NCBI RefSeq assembly: GCF_007828955.1
Contig: NZ_VIVR01000001.1
Span: forward strand, 5,456,001 to 5,520,000
Length of the DNA stretch: 64,000 bases
Reading direction: 5' to 3'
From: Kitasatospora atroaurantiaca
Lineage (GTDB): Bacteria > Actinomycetota > Actinomycetes > Streptomycetales > Streptomycetaceae
In this document: one piece after another, positions 40,566 through 48,518 of the stretch
Numbering within the stretch: position 1 is the stretch's first letter
Layout: every line of letters begins with the position of its first letter
Program-made: the position numbers and the translations under genes
Notes under the pieces: generated by a model
Told to the model about the DNA's origin: nothing
The model's database searches: none
Seen by the model: only the letters and a program-made list of their open reading frames with translations

Positions 40566-40694
40566 CAGGGGCGCGGGAAGCTGCTCGGAGCAGGTGGTGC
40601 GACTCGCCCCCGGAGGGCGGGTGCGGCGATCGAGGCTTCCGATTCGCGCAGTTCTCCCCCAGCCTTCGGCCGGGAGGTCCCCCACGCGCCCCTG
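40566..40694. repeat. Rearranged palindrome with a nested 30-nt insertion
   Basis: The outer sequence CAGGGGCGCG (40566-40575) and CGCGCCCCTG (40685-40694) are the ends of the palindrome seen at 31.7, 46.5 and 48.4 kb. The right arm TCGCGCAGTTC stops at 40654, then a 30-nt segment of separate composition (40655-40684; TCCCCCAGCC, TTCGGC, GGTCCCCCA) intervenes before CGCGCCCCTG resumes. The loop is also longer and different. It looks like one dispersed element inserted in another. Confidence 0.75.
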
Positions 40695-40729
40695 GGGGCG
40701 CCCCTGTGTGAGAGGGGCGCCCCCAGGGG
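40689..40729 (-). terminator. Terminator of the HPr gene
   Basis: Perfect 17-bp arms 40689-40705 and 40713-40729 (core CCCCTGGGGGCGCCCCT) with a 7-nt loop stand 10 nt beyond the HPr stop. It overlaps the right end of the nested palindrome and may act in both directions with glutaminase. Confidence 0.85.
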
Positions 40730-40739
40730 AGGTGCGGGG

Positions 40740-41018
40740 TCAGGCGGCGGGAAGCTCGCTCAGGCCCTCCTGGACCAGCTTGGCGAGGCGGTCCAGCGCC
40801 TCGTCCGCGCCGGGGGCGTCGGAGGCGAGGATGACGGTTTCGCCGCCCTCGGCGCCGAGGCCGAGCAGGCCGAGCATGGAGGCGGCGTTGACCGGGGTGC
40901 CGCCGTCCTTGGCGATGGTGACGGGCACGCCCACGGCGGTGGCCGCGCGGACGAAGATGGAGGCGGGACGGGCGTGCAGGCCCTCGGCCCAACCGATGGT
41001 GACGCGGCGCTCGGCCAT
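40740..41018 (-). CDS. ptsH: HPr phosphocarrier protein
   Basis: A 92-residue PTS component. The ATG at 41018 follows GAAAGG by about 8 nt. The active His15 lies in GLHARPAS; Ser47 (AASMLGLLGLG) is the regulatory-site position, although the flanking Met and Leu resemble many actinobacterial HPr proteins. It takes phosphate from EI and passes it to EIIA sugar components. No EI gene lies in the window. It is divergent from the acetyltransferase gene with only 119 bp between them. Confidence 0.95.
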   Translation of the reverse strand: MAERRVTIGWAEGLHARPASIFVRAATAVGVPVTIAKDGGTPVNAASMLGLLGLGAEGGETVILASDAPGADEALDRLAKLVQEGLSELPAA

Positions 41019-41137
41019 GAGACGTGCCTTTCAGGTGGTGCTGGGTGGAGCTGTGTTGTCTAGACCAGTGTTGCACGCGTGCGCAACCCCCGTCGCACCC
41101 GGCGCCAAGCGGCTCGTCGCCGGATAACCTGACGAAT

Positions 41138-43912
41138 GTGGACGACCCCGGGCCCCCGCAGCGGAGCGACGAGCACAGCTACCCCCAGCACTGGGAGGCC
41201 GACGTCCTGCTGCGCGACGGCGGCACCGCCCGGATCCGGCCGATCACCCCGGCCGACGCCGACCGGCTGGTCGAGTTCTACGAACAGGTCTCCGACCAGT
41301 CCAAGTACTTCCGCTTCTTCGCCCCGTACCCCCGGCTCTCCGACAAGGACGTCCGGCACTTCACCCACCACGACTACATCAACCGGGTCGGCCTGGCCGT
41401 CGTGGTCCGGGACCGCTTCATCGCCACCGTCCGCTACGACCGGATCGACGCCGAGGGCCGCCCGTCCGAGAGCGGGACGGACGCCGAGGTCGCCTTCCTG
41501 GTCCAGGACGCCCACCAGGGCCGCGGTGTCGCCTCCGCCCTGCTGGAGCACATCGCCGCCGTCGCCCAGGAGCGCGGCATCCTGCGCTTCACGGCCGAGG
41601 TGCTCCCCGAGAACCGCAAGATGATCAAGGTCTTCACCGACGCGGGCTACACCCAGCGCCGCAGCTTCGCCGACGGCGTCGTCCACCTCGAGTTCGACCT
41701 GGAGCCCACCGCTGCCTCGCTGGCGGTGATGCGGGCCCGCGAGCACCGGGCCGAGGCCCGCTCCGTCCAGCGGCTGCTCACCCCGCGGTCGGTCGCGGTG
41801 CTCGGGGTCTCCCGCAATCCGCAGTCCGTCGGCCGCGCGCTGCTGCGCGACCTGGCCGGCTTCCACGGCCCGGTGTACGCGGTGAACCGCAACGCCCCGC
41901 CCGGCACCGAGCTGGACGGCGCCGTCACCTACCGCTCGGTGCTGGAGATCCCCGGCCCCGTCGATCTCGCGGTCATCGCGGTGCCCGCCCCGGCGGTCCC
42001 CGCCGCCGTCGCAGAGTGCGGCGCGCACGGCGTCCAGGGCCTGGTGGTGGTCTCCGCCGGGTACGCCGAGACCGGGCCGGAGGGCCGCGACCGGCAGCGC
42101 GCGCTGGTCCGCCAGGCCAGGGCCGCCGGGATGCGGGTGGTCGGCCCGAACGCCTTCGGCCTGCTCAACACCGACCCCGAGCAGCCGCTCAACGCCTCGC
42201 TCGCCCCCGTGCTGCCCGAACGCGGCCCGTTCGGCCTGTTCTGCCAGTCCGGCGCGATCGGCGTCGCGCTCCTGGAGGCCGCCCACCGCCGGGGCCTGGG
42301 CATCTCCTCCTTCGCCTCGGTCGGCAACCGCGCGGACGTCTCCGGCAACGACTGGCTCCAGTACTGGGAGGAGGACCCGGCGACCCGGGTCGTGCTGCTC
42401 TACCTGGAGTCCTTCGGCAACCCGCGCAAGTTCACCCGGATCGCCCGCCGCCTGGCCGCCGTCAAACCGGTCGTGGTGGTCAAGGGCGCCCGTCACACCG
42501 GCAGCCTCCCGCCCGGGCATGCCGTCCAGCCCGCCGCGAGCGGCCTGCGGGACGCCACGGTCGACGCCCTGTTCCAGCAGGCCGGCGTACTGCGGGTGGA
42601 CACCATCACCGAGCTGTACGACACCGGCGAGCTGCTGGCCGGCCAGCCCCTCCCGGCCGGGGACCGGGTCGCCGTGGTCGGCAACTCCGACTCGCTCGGT
42701 CTGCTCACCCACGACGCCTGCCTGAGCGCCGGGCTGCGCCCCCGTACGCCCGTCGACCTCACCACCGGCGCCACCGGCGAGAACTTCCGGATCGCCCTCC
42801 ACGTGGCGCTCACCGACCCGGCCGTGGACGCCGTGATCGCGGTGGCCATCCCGCCGATCGGCACCCACCTGCCCGCCGAGGATCTCGGCGCGGACGAGCC
42901 CGCGTTCGCCGAGGCCCTGCTCGAAGCGGCCTCCCGTGCGCAGGAGGCGGGCAAGCCGCTGCTGCTCGCCCACCTGGCGCTCACCGAGCTCCCCGACCGG
43001 CTCCGCGCCGCCGGCATCCCCGCCTACCCGGCCCCCGAGCGCGCCGTGCACGCGCTCGCCCGGGCCGTGCACTACGCCGAGTGGCGCCGCCGTACGGCCG
43101 AGGCCGAGCAGACCGCCCGCGTCCCCGAGCTCGACCGGATCGAGGAGGCCAAGGCGCGCACCCTGGTCGAGGCCGCCCTGGAGACCCGTACGGCGGTCGC
43201 CGCCCGCACCCAGCCGGGTGGCGCCAGGATCGCCCTCCCCGATGCGGACGCCGTCGCGCTGCTCGCCCACTACGGCATCGACGTGCTCCCCACGCTTCCC
43301 GCCCCCGACGAGGAGAGCGCCGTCCGGGCCGCCGCCACCCTCGGCTACCCCGTCGCCCTCAAGGCCACCGCCGAGCACCTGCGCCACCGCCCCGACCTGG
43401 GCAGCGTCCGCCTGGACCTCACCGGCGAGCCGGGTCTGCGCCGCGCGTACCGCGAGCTGGACACTCTGCTCGGCGGTGCCGCCAAGGCCCGGCTGGTGGT
43501 CCAGCCGCTCGCCCCGCGCGGTGTGGACACCGTGATCGGCGCGACCGTCGACCCGGCCGTCGGCGCGATCCTCTCCTTCGGCCTGGCCGGCGCCCCCGCC
43601 GAGCTGCTCGGTGACGTCGCCCACCGGCTGGTCCCGGCCACCGACCAGGACGCGGCCGCCCTGATCCGCGAGGTGCGGGCCGCCCCGCTGCTGTTCGGCT
43701 GGCGCGGCGCGGAGCCGGTGGACACCGCCGCGCTGGAGGAACTGCTGCTGCGGGTCTCCCGGCTGGTCGACGACCTGCCCGAGGTGGCCTCGGTCGATCT
43801 CGAACCCGTGGTCGTGGCCCCGCACGGCCTTGCGGTACTGGGGGCCCGGGTCCGCATCGCACCCCTGCCGGTGCGCAGCGATCTGGGTCCGCGCGCGATG
43901 AGCAGCCTGTAA
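41138..43912 (+). CDS. GNAT acetyltransferase fused to acyl-CoA synthetase-like domains (PatA-type)
   Basis: A 924-residue two-part protein, GTG at 41138. Residues about 20-190 form a GNAT domain (RIRPITPADADRLVEFYEQV, HQGRGVASALLEHIA with the acetyl-CoA loop). From about 215, CoA-binding and succinyl-CoA-ligase-like domains (VAVLGVSRNPQSVGRALLRDL) run to about 700, and an ATP-grasp domain ends the protein. Where NDP-forming enzymes have the catalytic SHTGAL His, this one reads QPAASGLRDA, so the ligase is probably inactive and acts as a regulatory module. The combination is that of protein lysine acetyltransferases that control acyl-CoA synthetases. It is divergent from HPr. Confidence 0.9.
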   Translation: MDDPGPPQRSDEHSYPQHWEADVLLRDGGTARIRPITPADADRLVEFYEQVSDQSKYFRFFAPYPRLSDKDVRHFTHHDYINRVGLAVVVRDRFIATVRYDRIDAEGRPSESGTDAEVAFLVQDAHQGRGVASALLEHIAAVAQERGILRFTAEVLPENRKMIKVFTDAGYTQRRSFADGVVHLEFDLEPTAASLAVMRAREHRAEARSVQRLLTPRSVAVLGVSRNPQSVGRALLRDLAGFHGPVYAVNRNAPPGTELDGAVTYRSVLEIPGPVDLAVIAVPAPAVPAAVAECGAHGVQGLVVVSAGYAETGPEGRDRQRALVRQARAAGMRVVGPNAFGLLNTDPEQPLNASLAPVLPERGPFGLFCQSGAIGVALLEAAHRRGLGISSFASVGNRADVSGNDWLQYWEEDPATRVVLLYLESFGNPRKFTRIARRLAAVKPVVVVKGARHTGSLPPGHAVQPAASGLRDATVDALFQQAGVLRVDTITELYDTGELLAGQPLPAGDRVAVVGNSDSLGLLTHDACLSAGLRPRTPVDLTTGATGENFRIALHVALTDPAVDAVIAVAIPPIGTHLPAEDLGADEPAFAEALLEAASRAQEAGKPLLLAHLALTELPDRLRAAGIPAYPAPERAVHALARAVHYAEWRRRTAEAEQTARVPELDRIEEAKARTLVEAALETRTAVAARTQPGGARIALPDADAVALLAHYGIDVLPTLPAPDEESAVRAAATLGYPVALKATAEHLRHRPDLGSVRLDLTGEPGLRRAYRELDTLLGGAAKARLVVQPLAPRGVDTVIGATVDPAVGAILSFGLAGAPAELLGDVAHRLVPATDQDAAALIREVRAAPLLFGWRGAEPVDTAALEELLLRVSRLVDDLPEVASVDLEPVVVAPHGLAVLGARVRIAPLPVRSDLGPRAMSSL

Positions 43913-44005
43913 CCTTCCTTGGTTGCGTCTGCCAGAAGGCGCGGAAGGCCAGAAGCTCGGCGCAGTGCCGCCCGCTTCGGCGGCGGGACATGCCAGGATG
44001 GAGCT

Positions 44006-44596
44006 ATGGCGAAGACCGGTACCACCACCACGCAGGACCTGCGCTCGGCGATCGAGCGCAGCGGCTACTACCCGGCCCTGGTGTCCGAGGCCGTCGAGTC
44101 CGCGGTGGGCCCCGAGCCGATCACCTCCTACCTGGTCCACCAGGAGACGACCTTCGACGCGAACGAGGTCCGCCGGCACGTCACCGTGCTGGTACTGACC
44201 CCGACCCGCTTCGTGGTCAGCCACACCGACGAGCAGGCCGGGGACGCGACCAGCCCGGTGCCGTACGCGACCACCTCCACCGAGTGCGTCCGGCTCGACC
44301 GGATCGGTTCGGTGGTGCTCAGCCGGATGGTCTCCAACCCGGAGACGTACACGCCCGGCACGCTGCCCCGCGAGGTCGTGCTGACCATCGGCTGGGGCGC
44401 GGTGCAGCGGATCGACCTGGAGCCGGCCGGCTGTTCCGACCCGAACTGCGAGGCCGACCACGGCTACACCGGTTCGGCGACGGCTGACGACCTGTCACTG
44501 CGGGTCAGCGAGGCGGGGGACGGTCCGGAGACGGTGTCGCAGGCGCTGATCTTCGCCCGCGCGCTGTCCGAAGCCACGATCGCCGACCGGGTCTGA
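44006..44596 (+). CDS. DUF5998 family protein
   Basis: A 196-residue cytoplasmic protein, ATG at 44006 with GGATGGAG upstream. It begins AKTGTTTTQDLRSAIERSGYYPALVSEAVE and has two antiparallel-looking beta blocks (SYLVHQETTFDANEVRRHVT, LVLTPTRFVVSHTD). CSDPNCEADHGYTG contributes Cys and His. It belongs to DUF5998 as I recognise it; function unknown. It lies 15 nt before the phosphodiesterase-like gene and probably shares its mRNA. Confidence 0.82.
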   Translation: MAKTGTTTTQDLRSAIERSGYYPALVSEAVESAVGPEPITSYLVHQETTFDANEVRRHVTVLVLTPTRFVVSHTDEQAGDATSPVPYATTSTECVRLDRIGSVVLSRMVSNPETYTPGTLPREVVLTIGWGAVQRIDLEPAGCSDPNCEADHGYTGSATADDLSLRVSEAGDGPETVSQALIFARALSEATIADRV

Positions 44597-44611
44597 GGTC
44601 CGACGCTCCCC

Positions 44612-45778
44612 ATGACGACGCACCTCGGTTACGACGCTTTCGAGATCCTGGATCCCTCCGACGCCCCCGCTCCCACGTACGGGAGCACCTCGCTCTCGGA
44701 CCTGCTGCCCGCCGTGGCGGCAGGTCTCGGCGTGCCCGGCTTCGCGAGCGGCCTGCCGCTGGCGCCCGCCGACCGGGTCTGCGTCTTCCTGGTCGACGGG
44801 ATGGGCTGGGAGCTGATCAAGCGTCACCCCGAGTACGCGCCGTTCCTGACCTCGCTGATCGCCGGCGGCCGGGCGATCACCTCGGGCTTCCCGTCCACCA
44901 CCGCGACCTCGCTGGCCTCGGTCGGCACCGGCCTCACGCCCGGCCTGCACGGCCTGGCCGGGTACACCGTGGCGGTGCCGGGTGCCGGCTACCTGATGAA
45001 CCAGCTGCGCTGGCAGCCGCCGGTGGAGCCGAGCAGCTGGCAGCCGTACCCGACGGTCTTCGAGCAGGTCCAGGCGGCCGGCGTGGCGACCTGCCAGGTC
45101 TCCTCGCCGCTGTTCTCGACCACCCCGCTCACCCAGGTCGCCCTCTCCGGCGGCACCTTCCTCGGCCGGACCACCGGAGAGGAGCGGATGGACCTCGCGG
45201 CCCAGTGGCTGGGCGAGCACGACCGGGCACTGGTCTACACGTACGTCAGCGAACTGGACGGCGCCGGCCACCGCTTCGGGGTCGACTCGGACGAGTGGCG
45301 GATGACCCTGAACACCGTGGACCGGCTGGCGCAGCGGCTCGCCGAACAGCTCCCGCCGCGCTCGGCGCTCTACGTCACCGCCGACCACGGCATGATCGAC
45401 ATCGCGCCCGAGGACCGGGTCGACTTCGACGAGGACTGGGAGCTCAGCGCGGGCGTCGCCCTGCTGGGCGGCGAGGGCCGGGCCCGGCACGTGTACGCGG
45501 TGCCGGGGGCGGCCGCCGACGTGTTCACGGTCTGGAGCGAGGTGCTCGGGGACCGGATGTGGGTCGCGACCAGGGACCAGGCGATAGCGGCGGGCTGGTT
45601 CGGCCCCGTGGTGGACGAGCGGGTCTACCTGCGGATCGGCGACGTGGTGGCCGCCGCCCGGGACGACGTCGCGGTGATCGCTTCGCGCAGCGAGCCCGGC
45701 GAGTCCTCGATGGTCGGCCTGCACGGCTCGATGACCCCGGTGGAGCAGCTGGTGCCGCTGCTCGAAGTCCGCGCCTGA
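44612..45778 (+). CDS. Alkaline phosphatase superfamily nucleotide pyrophosphatase/phosphodiesterase-like protein
   Basis: A 388-residue enzyme of the type I phosphodiesterase/nucleotide pyrophosphatase group. The ATG at 44612 lies 15 nt after the DUF5998 stop. The first metal Asp is in VFLVDGMGWEL, the Thr nucleophile in FPSTTATSLAS, and metal ligands in YVSELDGAGHRFG and VTADHGMIDI. There is no signal peptide, so it acts inside the cell. Substrate is undetermined. An operon with DUF5998 and, after 35 nt, thymidine kinase is likely. Confidence 0.9.
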   Translation: MTTHLGYDAFEILDPSDAPAPTYGSTSLSDLLPAVAAGLGVPGFASGLPLAPADRVCVFLVDGMGWELIKRHPEYAPFLTSLIAGGRAITSGFPSTTATSLASVGTGLTPGLHGLAGYTVAVPGAGYLMNQLRWQPPVEPSSWQPYPTVFEQVQAAGVATCQVSSPLFSTTPLTQVALSGGTFLGRTTGEERMDLAAQWLGEHDRALVYTYVSELDGAGHRFGVDSDEWRMTLNTVDRLAQRLAEQLPPRSALYVTADHGMIDIAPEDRVDFDEDWELSAGVALLGGEGRARHVYAVPGAAADVFTVWSEVLGDRMWVATRDQAIAAGWFGPVVDERVYLRIGDVVAAARDDVAVIASRSEPGESSMVGLHGSMTPVEQLVPLLEVRA

Positions 45779-45813
45779 TCCCGTCCCTTCGCTGAAAGGC
45801 CTCTGCTCCACCC

Positions 45814-46470
45814 ATGGCTGAACTGGTGTTCTTCTCGGGCACGATGGACTGCGGCAAGTCGACGCTCGCGCTGCAGCTGGACCACAACCACGCGGCCCGT
45901 GGCCGGCAGGGGATCATCTTCTCCCGGCACGACCGTGCGGGTGCCTCCACCATCTCCAGCCGGCTCGGCCTGCGCGCGGACGCCGTCGAGGTCACGGACG
46001 GCTTCGACTTCCACGCGCACGTCGTCCAGCTGCTCTCGGCGGGCGGCAAGGTGGACTACCTGATCTGCGACGAGGCCAACTTCTACACCTCCGAGCAGGT
46101 CGACCAGCTCGCCCGGGTGGTCGACGAGCTCGGCATCGACGTCTTCACCTTCGGCATCACCACCGACTTCCGGACCAAGCTCTTCCCCGGCTCCCAGCGC
46201 CTGATCGAGCTCGCGGACCGGGTCGAGGTCCTGCAGGTCGAGGCCCTGTGCTGGTGCGGCGCCCGGGCCACCCACAACGCCCGCACCGTCGGCGGCGTGA
46301 TGGTCGTCGAGGGCGCCCAGGTCGTCGTCGGCGACATCGCCGTCAGCGAGGGCGAGGTCGGGTACGAGGTGCTCTGCCGCCGCCACCACCGCCGCCGCCT
46401 CACGGCGGCCACGGCCCGCGCGGCCGTCCTCTCCCCGGACGTCCTCCCCTTCGAGAACCAGCACGCGTAG
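45814..46470 (+). CDS. tdk: Thymidine kinase
   Basis: A 218-residue type II thymidine kinase that phosphorylates thymidine with ATP. The start is the ATG at 45814, 35 nt after the phosphodiesterase-like gene. P-loop GTMDCGKST (residues 9-17), the DEANFY lasso base (DYLICDEANFYTSEQ) and a zinc site made of CWCGARATHNAR and later CRRHH are all present. It probably lies last in a three-gene unit, ending in the palindromic repeat at 46483-46588. Confidence 0.95.
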   Translation: MAELVFFSGTMDCGKSTLALQLDHNHAARGRQGIIFSRHDRAGASTISSRLGLRADAVEVTDGFDFHAHVVQLLSAGGKVDYLICDEANFYTSEQVDQLARVVDELGIDVFTFGITTDFRTKLFPGSQRLIELADRVEVLQVEALCWCGARATHNARTVGGVMVVEGAQVVVGDIAVSEGEVGYEVLCRRHHRRRLTAATARAAVLSPDVLPFENQHA

Positions 46471-46482
46471 CAAGACGTAGGT

Positions 46483-46588
46483 ACGCAACTGGGTACCCAC
46501 CAGGGGCGCGGGGAACTGCGCGACCAGGGCACGACGTACGTTGACGGTTGATCGCGCAGTTCCCCGCGCCCCTGCTGTGGTTGGCCCT
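46483..46588. repeat. Complete dispersed palindrome, copy 2, with conserved flanks
   Basis: Arms 46501-46523 and 46552-46574 are perfect 23-bp inverted copies with a 28-nt loop beginning CCAGGGCACGACGTA. Flanks TGGGTACCCAC (left) and CTGTGGTTGGCCC (right) are shared with copy 3 at 48.4 kb, so the repeated unit is about 105 bp. It fills the space between convergent tdk and VOC genes and is probably their shared terminator. Confidence 0.9.
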
Positions 46589-46601
46589 CTGCGTATGGTG
46601 C

Positions 46602-47375
46602 TCAGGTCTGGACGACCGAGAAGCGCCCGCCCTGGGGGTCGGTGAGTCGGGCGACCCGGCCGTACGGGGTGTCGTGCGGGCCGACCAGTACCCGTCCGCC
46701 CAACTGCAGAGCCCGGCGGACCGTCAGATCGGTGTCGGCGACGGCGAAGTGGACCCGCCAGCGCGGCGGACCGTCCCGCAGGTCGGTGCTGCGCCGGATG
46801 CCGGCCACCGGGAAGCCGCCGACCACCAGCGTCGCGTCGTCCTCGCCCCGGGCGACGGCCGCCGCGTCCGACTCGACCACGGACCGGCCGAGCACCGCGC
46901 CGTAGAACGCGGAGGCCGCCGGTTCGTCAGAGGTCAGCAGCTCGTTCCAGGCCGGTGCGCCCGGCTCGCCGACCACCTCCCAGCCGATGTGCTCCTCGCC
47001 CTGCCAGAGGCCGAACACCGCGCCGGACAGGTCTGCCGCGATCGCCAGCCGCCCGGCGTGCTCGGCCTGCAGCGGCCCGACCGCGACGGTGCCGCCGCAC
47101 TCGCGGATCCGCTGGGACACGTCGTCCGCGCTGTCCACGGCGAAGTAGGTGGTCCACTCGACGGGGTGGCCGGTACGCGCGGGGGTGGCACCGATGCCGG
47201 CGACCTTGGCGCCGTTCAGGGTGGCCCGCACGTACGCCCCGAGCGGGGTGGGGCCGGGGGTGAACTCCCAGCCCAGCAGCGCGCCGTAGAAGGCCATGGC
47301 GCCTTCCTGGTCACTGGTCATCAGACTCACCCAGCAGGGCGTGCCCTGAGCCAGCCGGACCTTCACCGCAGTCAT
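46602..47375 (-). CDS. Two-domain VOC (glyoxalase/bleomycin-resistance-fold) protein
   Basis: A 257-residue protein, ATG at 47375 after GAGGAGG; the longer frame to 47438 is unlikely. It has two tandem vicinal-oxygen-chelate modules: residues 12-125 (VSLMTSDQEGAMAFYGALLGW, WTTYFAVDSADDVSQRI) and 130-257 (NELLTSDEPAASAFYGAVLG, WRVHFAVADTDLTVRRA). The His and Glu ligands are only partly visible. Proteins of this type may bind drugs or metabolites; no specific function can be given. Convergent with tdk. Confidence 0.88.
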   Translation of the reverse strand: MTAVKVRLAQGTPCWVSLMTSDQEGAMAFYGALLGWEFTPGPTPLGAYVRATLNGAKVAGIGATPARTGHPVEWTTYFAVDSADDVSQRIRECGGTVAVGPLQAEHAGRLAIAADLSGAVFGLWQGEEHIGWEVVGEPGAPAWNELLTSDEPAASAFYGAVLGRSVVESDAAAVARGEDDATLVVGGFPVAGIRRSTDLRDGPPRWRVHFAVADTDLTVRRALQLGGRVLVGPHDTPYGRVARLTDPQGGRFSVVQT

Positions 47376-47516
47376 CGCGTGCCTCCTCGACGGGGGCGGT
47401 CGACGGGGCCGACGCGCGTCCCAGGGCGATGGTTCCACCCGTGACCCGCCGACGGGGTGCGGCCGCGCGGCGAGCCGGGCAAAGACCGTACAAAGAGCGG
47501 AGTCGCGCGCGTCACA

Positions 47517-48368
47517 ATGGCGGACATGACCTCCTCACCGCTGATCTCCGTCACCGAACTCGCCGCGGCACTCGACTCCTCCCGTCCGCCGGTGCTGCTC
47601 GACATCCGCTGGCAGTTGGGCGGCCCGCCGGGGGCCGAGGAGTACGCGGCGGGGCACCTGCCCGGCGCGTACTACGTCGACCTGGACCGTGAGCTGGCCT
47701 CCCCACCGGGCGTCGCCGGCCGTCACCCGCTGCCCGATCCGGAGGTCCTCGGCGGGGCCCTTCGCCGTGCAGGGGTGAGCTCCGACCGCCCGGTCGTGGT
47801 GTACGACGCGGGGCCTGCCACCTCGGCGGCCCGGGCCTGGTGGCTGCTGCGCTGGGCCGGGCACCCCGAGGTCAGGGTGCTGGACGGCGGGCTGGCCGCC
47901 TGGCGTGCGGCCGGGCTGCCGGAGACCACCGAGGTGCCGCCGGCCCAGGCCGGTGACTTCAAGCCGGTGCCCGGGCAGCTGCCCACCCTCGACGCCGCCC
48001 GGGCCGCCGGACTGGCCCGCGAGGGACTGCTGCTGGACGCCCGGGCCGGTGAGCGGTACCGGGGCGAGGTCGAGCCGGTCGACCCGCGCGCCGGGCACAT
48101 CCCGGGAGCGGTGAGCGCGCCCACCACGGAGAACCTGGCTGCAGACGGACGCTTCCTTGCTCCCGCCGTGCTGGCCGAGCGCTTCCGCGGGCTGGGCGCG
48201 GCTGACCGGCGGGTCGGCGTCTACTGCGGCTCGGGCGTGACCGCCGCCCATGAGCTGCTCGCCCTCGAGGTGGCCGGCTTCCGGGGCGTCGCCCTCTACC
48301 CGGGTTCCTGGAGCGAGTGGTCCGCCAACCCCGACAACCCGGTGGCCACCACAGAGCTGCCCGGCTGA
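47517..48368 (+). CDS. Thiosulfate/3-mercaptopyruvate sulfurtransferase, two rhodanese domains
   Basis: A 283-residue enzyme; the ATG at 47517 or that at 47526 may be used. The first rhodanese domain (VLLDIRWQLGGPPGAEEYAA, AGHLPGAYYVDL) lacks an active Cys; the second has the persulfide-forming Cys237 in YCGSGVTAAHEL. Substrate loop CGSGVTA is typical of TST rather than MST, though the two overlap. It transfers sulfur from thiosulfate or mercaptopyruvate to acceptors such as cyanide or thiols. It is monocistronic. Confidence 0.92.
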   Translation: MADMTSSPLISVTELAAALDSSRPPVLLDIRWQLGGPPGAEEYAAGHLPGAYYVDLDRELASPPGVAGRHPLPDPEVLGGALRRAGVSSDRPVVVYDAGPATSAARAWWLLRWAGHPEVRVLDGGLAAWRAAGLPETTEVPPAQAGDFKPVPGQLPTLDAARAAGLAREGLLLDARAGERYRGEVEPVDPRAGHIPGAVSAPTTENLAADGRFLAPAVLAERFRGLGAADRRVGVYCGSGVTAAHELLALEVAGFRGVALYPGSWSEWSANPDNPVATTELPG

Positions 48369-48389
48369 CCACCGGCAGGGGCGACCCCG

Positions 48390-48493
48390 ACGCAGTTGGG
48401 TACCCACAGGGGCGCGGGGAACTGCGCGACCAGGGCACGACGTAGGTGCACGGTTGATCGCGCAGTTCCCCGCGCCCCTGCTGTGGTTGGCCC
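48390..48493. repeat. Complete dispersed palindrome, copy 3, with conserved flanks
   Basis: Arms 48407-48429 and 48458-48480 are identical to those of copy 2, with a 28-nt loop that differs at only a few positions. Flanks TTGGGTACCCAC and CTGTGGTTGGCCC match copy 2. It lies between the convergent sulfurtransferase and sepH genes. Confidence 0.9.
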
Positions 48494-48518
48494 AATGCGC
48501 ACGGTTCGGCCGCGCGGG

